NCBI GenBank assembly: GCA_035703895.1
Contig: DASSXJ010000011.1
Coordinates: 1 to 32,288 of the forward strand
From: a bacterium
GTDB taxonomy: Bacteria > Sysuimicrobiota > Sysuimicrobiia > Sysuimicrobiales > Segetimicrobiaceae
Length of the DNA: 32,288 bases
Reading direction: 5' to 3'
The position numbers and the translations under genes are program-made. The notes below the pieces were generated by a model. The model searched no databases, was not told the origin of the DNA, and saw only the letters and a list, made by a program, of their open reading frames with translations. This document shows, one piece after another, positions 22,674-30,200 of the stretch (within the stretch, counting starts at the first letter, position 1; each line of letters starts with the position of its first letter).

Positions 22674-23548
22674 CGGGGCACCTTCGCCCGTTGCCGAGGC
22701 CGCTTCGGCGCCGGCCGCAGCCGCTTGAGGATGCCCATGTTCTTCCGGTCGGGGCCGGTCTGCTCGAACCCCGGCGTCTCGATAAATCCCGGCAGGTCCT
22801 TGAGCGCGGGATGGGCCAGGATCGCGCGGAACCCTGCCCGTCCGATCTCGCCCTCCCCGATGTTTTCGTGTCGGTCGAGGTGGGATCCGAGCGCGGCTTT
22901 CGAGTCGTTGAGGTGCAACGCCTGGAGCCGCCTGAGGCCGATCACGCGGGCGACGGCGCGCACCATGGCATCGACGCCCGCGGGGGCGCGGAGGTCCCAC
23001 CCGGCGGCAAACAGATGGGCCGTATCGAGGCAGATCCCGAGGCGGCGGCGCTCCCCGGTCTCATCGACGATCTCCCGCAGTTGCTCGAAGGTGCCGCCGA
23101 GGCTTCCCCCCGCGCTGCCCTCCAGCAGCACCATCGCACTCGTGCTCTCCCGGAGCGCCGCACGGAGCGCCCAGGCGATCCGCGCCCGCGCATCCGGCCA
23201 GGGACTTCCCATGGGGCTCCCGATGTGCGTGATGGCCGCGCGGCCGCCGAGGGCGTCCATCCCCTGCAGCGTGTGAACGAGCGACACGACCGAACGCCGG
23301 TAGAGGTGGGGATCGGGCGAGGCGAGATTGATCAGGTACGAGGTGTGGGCGACGAGCGGATCCAAGCCGGCCGCGTCCCTCCTGCGGCGGAACTCCTCGA
23401 GCTCGTCCGCCGGGTAGGAGACGAGGCGCCACTGTCGCGGGCTGCCAAAGAAGATCTGCAGGCACTCGCACCCGAGCGCCTGGGCGCGGGGCACCGCATC
23501 GCAGAGGCGGCCGCTGATCGACACGTGGGCGCCGAGGGGCACGGCCAC
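22670..23548 (-). CDS. nfo: Endonuclease IV (AP endonuclease)
   Basis: A 292-residue TIM-barrel enzyme cutting 5' of abasic sites and removing 3' blocking groups. It begins LGAHVSISGRLCDAV, and the zinc ligands are in place: Glu in VLLEGSAGGS, Asp and His in CLDTAHLFAAGWD, His in LHLNDSK, Asp/His in HLDRHENIGEGEIG and Glu in FIETPG. The second metal motif is usually LENTAGQG; LEGSAGGS is a mild departure. Start: the frame stays open to 23854, but that part lies antisense to the aminotransferase. GTG 23548 or 23542 fits the family; neither has a good ribosome site, and an ATT next to GCAGGAG upstream is a remote alternative. With EndoQ in the same window it points to strong base-damage repair. 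Coupled to the downstream zinc/TM gene by GTGA. Confidence 0.93.
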   Translation of the reverse strand: MAVPLGAHVSISGRLCDAVPRAQALGCECLQIFFGSPRQWRLVSYPADELEEFRRRRDAAGLDPLVAHTSYLINLASPDPHLYRRSVVSLVHTLQGMDALGGRAAITHIGSPMGSPWPDARARIAWALRAALRESTSAMVLLEGSAGGSLGGTFEQLREIVDETGERRRLGICLDTAHLFAAGWDLRAPAGVDAMVRAVARVIGLRRLQALHLNDSKAALGSHLDRHENIGEGEIGRAGFRAILAHPALKDLPGFIETPGFEQTGPDRKNMGILKRLRPAPKRPRQRAKVPR

Positions 23549-23599
23549 TGGTTCGGGAGCGCGCGGGGCAATCTCCTGCGAAACGACGCGCCCGCCCCG

Positions 23600-23612
23600 A
23601 CGATCCGATCGT
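23600..23612. repeat. Small palindrome between nfo and the aminotransferase gene
   Basis: ACGATC-C-GATCGT, a perfect 6+1+6 inverted repeat in the 163-bp divergent gap. It is placed where an operator for either gene could lie. A TATGAT at 23656-23661 (plus) with no good -35 is the only promoter-like element I can see for the aminotransferase. Confidence 0.3.
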
Positions 23613-23711
23613 GCGGACCAGCAACGCGCGGCCGGAGTGGGCGATCGCGGATGGATATGATGAGGGAGATGACGGCACCGGCGGCAAAGTCTGCTCCTGT
23701 GAGGTGATGGG

Positions 23712-24917
23712 ATGAAGGTCGAACCCTTCGCGCTCGAGCGGTGGATGACGCGCCACGAGCTCCGCGCGCGGTACAACATCGCCGAGAGCGGCATCCTGCC
23801 GCTGCGACTTGCCGACCTTCTCGGCTGGCTGCCTCCGGACGAGCGCCGGGACACGCTCGACCGCCTGGTCCAAATGCCGCTCGACTACTGCGAAGCGGTC
23901 GGCACGCACGAGCTGCGTTCGCTGATCGCCGCCACCTACGTCGGTTGCGATCCCGACAATATCCTGGTCACCGCCGGGGCTATCGAGGCGAACTTCCTGT
24001 TGTTCAATGCGCTGCTCGACCCCGGTGACCACGTGGTCGTGCCCTATCCCGCCTACCAGCAACTCTACAGCGTGCCGCGGGCGCTCGGGTGCGATGTCTC
24101 ACTGTGGAAGGTAGGGCCCGAGAGCGGCGACCGGTACGACACGGACGGGCTGGCGCGGCTCCTTCGGCCGAACACGCGTCTCGTCGTCGTCAATTCGCCG
24201 CACAACCCCACCGGCGCGGTCCTCCCGCCGGAGGGGGCGCGCCGCGTGTACGCGCTGGCGGAGTCCGTCGGGGCCAGGGTGATCTCCGACGAGGTCTATC
24301 GCTGGCTCACCGTTCCCGGCGGCGACCCGATCGCCCCGCCGATGTTCGAGCACGGGCCCCGCGGTCTGAGCGTCGGCACCGTGTCCAAGCCCTTCGGGTT
24401 GCCGGGCCTGCGCATCGGCTGGATCGCAGCGCCTGTGGATGTCGTCTCCGCCTGTGTGGCCCTGCGCGATTATGTCTCGCTGAGCCCCGGCCGGCTCAAC
24501 GACGCGATCGCCCAACTGGCGCTCCGGCACCGTGAGCGGATCATTGAGCGGAACACCCAGATCATCGCCGCCAATCTGCGCGCGACCGCACAATGGATCG
24601 CCCGGCACGCACCCATCCTGTCTTGGACGCCGCCGCGCGGAGGACTCCTCGCGCTGCTGCGCTACCAGCTTGAGATTCCTTCGCTGGACCTCGCCGATCG
24701 GCTCGCGACCGAGCACGGTGTCATGCTGGCGCCGGGCTCCGCTTTCGGGTATGAGCACCACCTGCGCATCGGCATCGGCCAGGACCCGGATGTCTTTCAG
24801 GCCGGCCTGGATGCGGCGAGCCGCTGCTTCGCGCGGCTCAGGGAGGAGGGCGTCGATGGACGAGCACCCGCGGTGGGGGTTCAGCACTCTGGCGATTCAC
24901 GGAGGCGGGATCCCTGA
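23712..24917 (+). CDS. PLP-dependent aminotransferase, class I/II
   Basis: A fold-type I aminotransferase of 401 residues. PLP-site residues: Asn165 (NSPHNPTGAV), Asp193 and Tyr196 (ISDEVYRW), Schiff-base Lys226 (GTVSKPFGLPGLRIGW), and a C-terminal LRIGIGQD whose Arg would bind the substrate carboxylate. The spacing is shorter than in AspC-type enzymes. Substrate is not determinable; the adjacent trans-sulfuration enzyme hints at cysteine/methionine or related amino acids (inference). ATG 23712 has GAGGTGATGGG upstream. Oddity: the frame runs 62 bp into the next gene, so the last ~22 residues (from about EGVDGRAPAVGV) are encoded in the overlap and look non-conserved. Confidence 0.88.
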   Translation: MKVEPFALERWMTRHELRARYNIAESGILPLRLADLLGWLPPDERRDTLDRLVQMPLDYCEAVGTHELRSLIAATYVGCDPDNILVTAGAIEANFLLFNALLDPGDHVVVPYPAYQQLYSVPRALGCDVSLWKVGPESGDRYDTDGLARLLRPNTRLVVVNSPHNPTGAVLPPEGARRVYALAESVGARVISDEVYRWLTVPGGDPIAPPMFEHGPRGLSVGTVSKPFGLPGLRIGWIAAPVDVVSACVALRDYVSLSPGRLNDAIAQLALRHRERIIERNTQIIAANLRATAQWIARHAPILSWTPPRGGLLALLRYQLEIPSLDLADRLATEHGVMLAPGSAFGYEHHLRIGIGQDPDVFQAGLDAASRCFARLREEGVDGRAPAVGVQHSGDSRRRDP

Positions 24918-26040
24918 CGCCAACAAGTCCGTGGTAACGCCGGTCTACCAGACGGCGACGTTCCGGTACGACTCGGTCGAAGAGGGAGCGCGCCTCGGCG
25001 CAGAAACCGCGCCCGGCTATTTCTATACGCGCTGGGGGAACCCGACGACCTCCGCGTTCGAGCAAAAGGTCGCGCTCCTCGAAGGCGGGGAGGCCGCGCT
25101 GGCCACCTCATCCGGGATGGCGGCGATCGCCACGGCGGTGATGAGCCTGGTGCGGGGCGGTGATCACGTCGTCGCGCCGAAGGCCGTGTATCAGGCAACA
25201 TTCGGCCTGCTCGACTCCGTGCTGCCCGCGTACGGGGTGGAGGCGACGTTCCTCGACGACCCGGACGTCGGCGCCTACGAGCGCGCGGTGCGGCCCAACA
25301 CGAAGCTGCTCTACATCGAAACGCCGAACAATCCCCTGCTCGGCGTCATCGATATCGCGGGCGTGGTGGCGCTCGCGCGAGGCTGCGGCGCGCGCACCAT
25401 CGCGGACAACACCTTCGCGACCCCGTACAATCAAACGCCGCTCGGGTTGGGGGTCGACCTCGTCTGCCACAGCGCGACGAAGTACCTGGGCGGGCATCAC
25501 GACGTCACAGCCGGGGTGATCGTGGGATCGAGCGAGCTGATCCGCCGGTGCGTCCTCACGATGCGGACGTTCGGAGGCGTCCTCGATCCATTCGCCGCGT
25601 ACCTGCTGATCCGGGGGCTCATGACCCTGGGGTTGCGGGTCGAGCGGCACAACGCCAATGCCTTCACCCTCGCCCAGCACCTCGCCGTTCACCCCAAGGT
25701 GGCGCGCGTCTACTATCCTGGGCTGCCCGAGCATCCCCGCCACGCGGTCGCGGCCCGTCAGATGTCGCGCGGATTCGGGGGCATGCTCAGCGTGGAGGTG
25801 CGGGGCGACGTCGCCGCCGGCGCCAGGTGCGTGGAGGCGCTGCGGGTGGGAAAGCTCGCCGTGAGCCTCGGGGGGGTCAGCACGCTCGTGACCCACCCGG
25901 CGTCAACGACGAGCGTGAATATGCCGCGCGAGGTGCGCCTCGCGGCCGGGATCGCAGACGGCTTGATCCGCATCTCCGCTGGAGTGGAAGATATCGCAGA
26001 CCTCATCGACGACTTCGATCAGGCGCTCGGCCGCGTATGA
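24856..26040 (+). CDS. Trans-sulfuration PLP enzyme (cystathionine gamma-lyase/synthase, methionine gamma-lyase family)
   Basis: A 394-residue Cys/Met-metabolism PLP enzyme. Motifs: YTRWGNPTT with Arg59 (PLP phosphate from the neighbouring subunit), SSGMAAIATAVM, IETPNNPLLGVIDI, Asp184 (ADNTF), Schiff-base Lys209 (SATKYLGGHHDVTAG) and the C-terminal SLGGVSTLVTHPASTTS followed by ISAGVED. These residues do not separate cystathionine gamma-synthase, gamma-lyase, beta-lyase, O-acetylhomoserine sulfhydrylase and methionine gamma-lyase, so only the family is assigned. ATG 24856 is chosen because GGAGGAGG lies 8 nt upstream and the family N-terminus (GFSTLAIHGG) follows. It overlaps the aminotransferase by 62 bp and is surely co-transcribed. 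Confidence 0.93.
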   Translation: MDEHPRWGFSTLAIHGGGIPDANKSVVTPVYQTATFRYDSVEEGARLGAETAPGYFYTRWGNPTTSAFEQKVALLEGGEAALATSSGMAAIATAVMSLVRGGDHVVAPKAVYQATFGLLDSVLPAYGVEATFLDDPDVGAYERAVRPNTKLLYIETPNNPLLGVIDIAGVVALARGCGARTIADNTFATPYNQTPLGLGVDLVCHSATKYLGGHHDVTAGVIVGSSELIRRCVLTMRTFGGVLDPFAAYLLIRGLMTLGLRVERHNANAFTLAQHLAVHPKVARVYYPGLPEHPRHAVAARQMSRGFGGMLSVEVRGDVAAGARCVEALRVGKLAVSLGGVSTLVTHPASTTSVNMPREVRLAAGIADGLIRISAGVEDIADLIDDFDQALGRV

Positions 26041-26113
26041 AATAGCCCACTTAGCGATCGGCACCATGGTCTGGACGTATGCCTCCGCGGGGCATGCCGC
26101 CCCACGTGGCGAG

Positions 26114-26133
26114 GCGCTGAGACAACTCAGCGC
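26114..26133. terminator. Bidirectional hairpin between convergent genes
   Basis: GCGCTGAG-ACAA-CTCAGCGC, a perfect 8-bp stem with a tetraloop, lying over the HAD gene's stop codon (26127-26129) and 74 nt past the trans-sulfuration gene stop. No T-run on either side. A second short GGGGC/GCCCC hairpin lies ~20 nt before it. Confidence 0.5.
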
Positions 26134-26864
26134 TGGCCCGCCCATCGCGTAATCAGCGGAGGGATCTGCGTGAGGGATGTGACCCGTTCCGTCGGCACCG
26201 CCGGTCCCGCAAACGTCGCGTTCGCGGGATTGGGCTCGATGTCCACCAGGATCGACCGCATGCCGACGGCGTGGGCCCCCGCGATGTCGGCCCGCAGGGT
26301 ATCTCCGATCATCACGGCGGAATCGGCCGGCGCTCCCCAGACCTCGAGGACGTGGGCAAAGATCTCGGGGTGGGGTTTGACCCGTCCGAACCCGGCCGAC
26401 GTCACGAGTGGGTCGAAGTACTCGGCGATCCGAAGCTTGGCTGTGATGTCCAGGATGAGCATGTGGCTCGTCGCGTTGCTGATCATGCCGAGACGCAGTC
26501 CACGATTTCGGAGGTGTGCAAGGGTCTCGAGGGCATCCGGGTAGAGCCGGCTCAGGCGGACCTCCGGCTCGAAGAAGACGGCCTCGGCGCGCCGGATCGT
26601 GTCCGCGTCGGTCGGGAGCCCGCTAGACGCGAACGCCCGGGTGAGTGCATCAGCGGCGATAACCTCCCTCAATGTTTCTTCCGAGCGTCGCCAGCCGTCG
26701 AGGCGGATTTCGAGGAGACGCGCCGTGAGCGCCTGCGGGTCTCGGCATCCCCACTCGGATGCGGCGAACCGTGCAAGCGCGCCGCATTTTTCCCGTTCGA
26801 GTTCCAACCCAGTGCGGTGGATGAGCGTGCTGCCGAGATCGAAGATGACGCCCTGAATCGACAT
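26127..26864 (-). CDS. HAD-superfamily hydrolase
   Basis: A 245-residue Rossmann-type phosphatase-like protein. Motif I reads VIFDLGSTLIHRTG: the nucleophile Asp9 is present but the usual second Asp (DxDxT) is Gly11. Motif II is LGMISNATSH, motif III is the Lys in FGRVKPHPEIFAHV, and motif IV is MIGDTLRADIAGAHAVGM. The alpha-helical cap lies between motifs I and II (about residues 20-100), as in subfamily IA. The substrate is unknown. ATG 26864 is preferred (GAGG 6 nt upstream); ATG 26870 abuts that GAGG. The much longer open frame upstream is antisense to ddl. Divergent from ddl with ~48 bp between starts. Confidence 0.88.
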   Translation of the reverse strand: MSIQGVIFDLGSTLIHRTGLELEREKCGALARFAASEWGCRDPQALTARLLEIRLDGWRRSEETLREVIAADALTRAFASSGLPTDADTIRRAEAVFFEPEVRLSRLYPDALETLAHLRNRGLRLGMISNATSHMLILDITAKLRIAEYFDPLVTSAGFGRVKPHPEIFAHVLEVWGAPADSAVMIGDTLRADIAGAHAVGMRSILVDIEPNPANATFAGPAVPTERVTSLTQIPPLITRWAGQR

Positions 26865-26912
26865 GCCCATCCTCGTACGGCGCAGGCAGGGATTGCTCCT
26901 CCACCCCCGAAC

Positions 26913-28040
26913 ATGCCCGCAGGTATGGCTGCGGATCCACTCCCCGGCAGGAAACGATTGCGCGTTGCCGTCTTGTTGGGAGGACCGTCGCCTGAACGCG
27001 ATGTCTCGTTGGCCAGCGGCCTCCAGGTGATCCAGGCCATCGATCCCAACCGCTACGACGCGCTCCCATACGAGATCACCCGCGAGGGAAAGTTCCTGCC
27101 GCGCCCCGATCTGCTGCGGCTCGCCGGTCCCGGGGGGGCGGGCGCGTCTCCACAGGTCGGGCATGTCCCGGCAGCCGTCGAGTCGACGGCGCTGGCACCT
27201 TACCGGATCGAGGACGCGGTCGGGGACGGCACCGTGGACGTGGCGTTCATCGCGCTGCACGGGCCGTACGGTGAAGACGGGACGATCCAGGGGCTCCTGG
27301 AGTTGCTCGGCATTCCCTACACGGGCTCCCGGGTGCTGGCCAGCGCGCTCGCGATGGACAAGCTGCGTAGCCGCCAGGTCGGGATGACCGCCGGGTTGCC
27401 GTTTCCCGCGTCCGTAGTAGTCGACGGCGGCGCGTGGCCGGGCAACCGGGCGAAGGTGCGGTCGCAGGTCGCGAAAGAACTCAAGTTTCCCTGCGTGGTC
27501 AAGCCCAATGCGCAGGGGTCCAGTATCGGGGTCACGATCGTGCGCGGCGCGGATGCGCTTGTCCCAGCGATCGAGGAGGCGCTGCAGTACGGGGAGGTCG
27601 TGCTCGTCGAGGAATACCTGCGGGGGACGGAGCTCACCTGCGCCATTCTCGAGGATCCCAAGACGGGCATCCCGGCGGCCCTCCCGCTCGTCGAGATCGT
27701 GCCACGGCGCGATTTCTTCGACTATCAGGCGAAGTACATGGGCGCCAGCGAGGAGATTGTTCCCGCGCGCGTGCCCGCGGCCGTGGCCCGGCAGGCGCAG
27801 CAGCTCGCCGTGCGCGCCCATCGGGCTCTCGGGTGCGAAGGGATGTCGCGGGTGGATATGTTCGCCAGCGGGAAGAAGATCGTGCTGCTCGAGGTGAACA
27901 CGATCCCGGGCCTGACTCCGGGGAGCCTCCTGCCCAAGGCCGCGGCGGCCGCCGGCATCGATTTCCCCGAACTCGTCAACCGGATCATCGGCAATGCGCT
28001 CCGGCGGAAACGGACCCGTCCTCCGAGCCCGGGAGCCTGA
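26913..28040 (+). CDS. ddl: D-alanine--D-alanine ligase
   Basis: ATP-grasp ligase of ~375 residues for peptidoglycan. Signatures: RVAVLLGGPSPERDVSL (substrate-binding loop with the Glu/Ser), FIALHGPYGEDGTIQG and LLGIPYTGS, the ATP site FPCVVKPNAQGSSIGVTIV, and metal-binding EVNTIPGLTP with SLLPKAA. The loop segment FFDYQAKYMG (Tyr/Phe gating) is typical of D-Ala-D-Ala specificity. Start uncertain: ATG 26913, ATG 26925 and TTG 26958 are in frame; the TTG has AGGA at good spacing and falls just before the conserved strand, while 26913 has no ribosome site. dapF follows 4 nt after the stop. Confidence 0.94.
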   Translation: MPAGMAADPLPGRKRLRVAVLLGGPSPERDVSLASGLQVIQAIDPNRYDALPYEITREGKFLPRPDLLRLAGPGGAGASPQVGHVPAAVESTALAPYRIEDAVGDGTVDVAFIALHGPYGEDGTIQGLLELLGIPYTGSRVLASALAMDKLRSRQVGMTAGLPFPASVVVDGGAWPGNRAKVRSQVAKELKFPCVVKPNAQGSSIGVTIVRGADALVPAIEEALQYGEVVLVEEYLRGTELTCAILEDPKTGIPAALPLVEIVPRRDFFDYQAKYMGASEEIVPARVPAAVARQAQQLAVRAHRALGCEGMSRVDMFASGKKIVLLEVNTIPGLTPGSLLPKAAAAAGIDFPELVNRIIGNALRRKRTRPPSPGA

Positions 28041-28044
28041 GGGC

Positions 28045-28917
28045 ATGGCCCGGCTCCGCCGGAACGAGTACGTCAAGTCCCACGCGCTGGGCAACGACTA
28101 CCTCGTCATGGATCCCCGCGTCCTCTCGTTCCGCCTCACGCGGTCTGCGGTGCAGGCGATCTGTCACCGGAACTTCGGCGTGGGGTCGGATGGGATCCTT
28201 ACGATCGAGCGGTCCCGGCGCGCCCTATTCGGTCTGCGCGTGTTCAACCCCGACGGGAGCGAGGCCGAGAAGAGCGGGAACGGCGTCCGGATCTTCGCGA
28301 AGTGCCTCTGGGACCATGGGTACACACGCCGCAGGATCTTTGACGTCGAGACCCGGGGCGGCATGGTCTCGATCACCCTCCGCCTGCGCGGCCGGCAGGT
28401 GCAGAACATCACCGCCGGCATGGGGCGTGCGACGTTTCGGAGCCGTGAGATCCCCGTGGCGGGGCCGGACCGGGAGGTCGTCGACGAAGAGCTCACGCTG
28501 GGATCCCAGCAGTTTCGGATCACCGCCGTGTCCGTGGGGAACCCCCACTGCGTGATTTTCGTGGATGATCTCGAATCGCTCGATCTCGCTCACGTGGGCC
28601 CCATGCTGGAGCATCATCCGATGTTTCCGAACCGCACGAACGTTCAGTTCGTGCGGGTGGACTCGACCAGCCGGGTGGCGATCCGCATCTGGGAGCGGGG
28701 CGCCGGCGAGACGTTGGCTTCGGGGAGCAGCAGCAGTGCGGTCGCCGCCGCGTGCGTCCGTCACAGGTTCACCGGCCGGGACGTGACGGTGCAGAGCCCC
28801 GGCGGCGTTCTCCGCGTACACGTCGGCGCGGACTTCGATCTCCGGTTGACCGGCCCCGCGGAAGAGACGTGCCGGGGCACCATCAGCGCCGACTTGGCCG
28901 CGCGTCTGCGACGATAG
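28045..28917 (+). CDS. dapF: DapF-fold epimerase homologue with Ser at both catalytic Cys positions
   Basis: A 290-residue protein of the diaminopimelate epimerase superfamily, which interconverts LL- and meso-diaminopimelate for lysine and peptidoglycan. Scaffold motifs are kept: KSHALGNDYLVMD, RNFGVGSDG, FNPDGSEAE, SVGNPHCV and RIWERGAGET. But the first catalytic Cys motif (usually MCGNG) reads KSGNG with Ser77, and the second (usually ACGTG) reads ASGSSSS with Ser226. The codons are plain AGC and TCG. In known DapF both residues are the acid/base cysteines, so activity on DAP may be lost or altered; alternatively this is a recognised Ser/Ser subfamily I cannot confirm. ATG 28045 sits 4 nt after ddl with GGGAG at 9 nt; apgM follows 2 nt later. 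The neighbourhood (ddl) still argues for a cell-wall role. Confidence 0.85.
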   Translation: MARLRRNEYVKSHALGNDYLVMDPRVLSFRLTRSAVQAICHRNFGVGSDGILTIERSRRALFGLRVFNPDGSEAEKSGNGVRIFAKCLWDHGYTRRRIFDVETRGGMVSITLRLRGRQVQNITAGMGRATFRSREIPVAGPDREVVDEELTLGSQQFRITAVSVGNPHCVIFVDDLESLDLAHVGPMLEHHPMFPNRTNVQFVRVDSTSRVAIRIWERGAGETLASGSSSSAVAAACVRHRFTGRDVTVQSPGGVLRVHVGADFDLRLTGPAEETCRGTISADLAARLRR

Positions 28918-28919
28918 CG

Positions 28920-30200
28920 ATGAGACCGATTCTCTACGTGATCCTGGACGGATTGGGCGACCGTCCTGTGCCTGCGCTCGGGGGACGGACGCCGCTCGCC
29001 GCTGCGGCGGTCCCGCATTTGACGGTGCTGGCCCGCCGCGGACGCACGGGGTTGGTGCAGACGGTGGGGAAGGGCATCGCCCCCGAATCCGACGTCGCCG
29101 TCACGGCGATCCTCGGATACGATCCATTCAAGTACCATACCGGTCGCGGGGTGTTTGAGGCGGTGGGCGCGGGGATGCCGTTTCAGGACGGTGACCTCGC
29201 GTTGCGGGGGAACTTTGCCACGGGGGGCGAGGGGCTGCGCATCGTCGACCGGCGGGCCGGTCGGGATCTGACTTCGGAGGAGGCGCATGCGCTGGCCGAC
29301 GCGGTGACCCGAGAACTACAGTTGGACTCCGTCCCCGCCGATCTCGAGGTGCGGGCCAGCATCGGACACCGCTGCGGGGTGGTCATGCGCCGACACGGTG
29401 GGCGGCTCTCCGGAAAGATCAGCAACACCGACCCGGCCTACGCCCGCGTGGAAGGACTCGGTGTGGCCCGCGCGCAGGCGGGGGACATGACCGAGGAATG
29501 CACGCCGCTCGATTCCAGCGAAGAGGCCCGCGCCGCCGCCGCCCTGGTGAACGAGTTTACCCGGAGAGCCCATGAGCTGCTGGACCGGCACCCTGTGAAC
29601 CAGCGTCGCCGCGCCGCCGGCAAGATGCCGGGGAATTTGATCCTGGTGCGGGATGCGGGGGACCACCTCCCCACGATGCCGCCGATCGCCGAGCGGTTTG
29701 GGGTGCGGTTCGGCTGCTTCGTCGAGATGCCGGTGGAGCGGGGGATCGCGCAGCTGACCGGGATGCGCGTGATCCCCGTCCCGCCGAGCGGCGCGGATAA
29801 AGCGACGGTCTACGCCGAGTGGGCCCGCACGGCGATCACCGAGATCACGCGAACCGGAGGTTTGTATATTCACATCAAGGGACCCGACGAGCCGGGACAC
29901 GACGGCGACGCGGATGCCAAACGTGCCGTGATCGAGCTCATCGATCGGGCGTTCTTCGGGACCCTGCTCCCTCAGATCGACCTTGAGAAGGTGCTCATCG
30001 CCGTGACCGCCGATCACGCCACCCCGTGCGAGCTCCACAGCCACTCCGACGACCCGGTCCCGCTGCTACTGGCGGGCGGAGGGGTAACGTCGGACGGAAG
30101 CCGCGAGTACAACGAGGCGGCCTGCGCCCACGGCAGCCTCGGCACCCTGATGGGGGTCGAGATCATGCCCCTGCTGGTCAAGATGGGGGGCGCAGCCTAG
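28920..30200 (+). CDS. apgM: 2,3-bisphosphoglycerate-independent phosphoglycerate mutase, archaeal type
   Basis: A 426-residue alkaline-phosphatase-fold enzyme interconverting 3- and 2-phosphoglycerate in glycolysis. Metal and catalytic motifs: YVILDGLGDRP (Asp10), GIAPESDVAV (Ser57, the phosphorylated nucleophile), HIKGPDEPGHDGD, and TADHATPCELHSHSDDPVP followed by AHGSLGTLMG. Length and motifs match the ApgM class rather than bacterial GpmI (~510) or the dPGM GpmA. The related phosphonopyruvate decarboxylase-like proteins share the family name, but motif order fits a mutase. ATG 28920 lies 2 nt past dapF with only a weak ribosome site, suggesting reinitiation from dapF. Its TAG overlaps the converging RlmD-type gene's TAG within CTAG. 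Confidence 0.93.
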   Translation: MRPILYVILDGLGDRPVPALGGRTPLAAAAVPHLTVLARRGRTGLVQTVGKGIAPESDVAVTAILGYDPFKYHTGRGVFEAVGAGMPFQDGDLALRGNFATGGEGLRIVDRRAGRDLTSEEAHALADAVTRELQLDSVPADLEVRASIGHRCGVVMRRHGGRLSGKISNTDPAYARVEGLGVARAQAGDMTEECTPLDSSEEARAAAALVNEFTRRAHELLDRHPVNQRRRAAGKMPGNLILVRDAGDHLPTMPPIAERFGVRFGCFVEMPVERGIAQLTGMRVIPVPPSGADKATVYAEWARTAITEITRTGGLYIHIKGPDEPGHDGDADAKRAVIELIDRAFFGTLLPQIDLEKVLIAVTADHATPCELHSHSDDPVPLLLAGGGVTSDGSREYNEAACAHGSLGTLMGVEIMPLLVKMGGAA

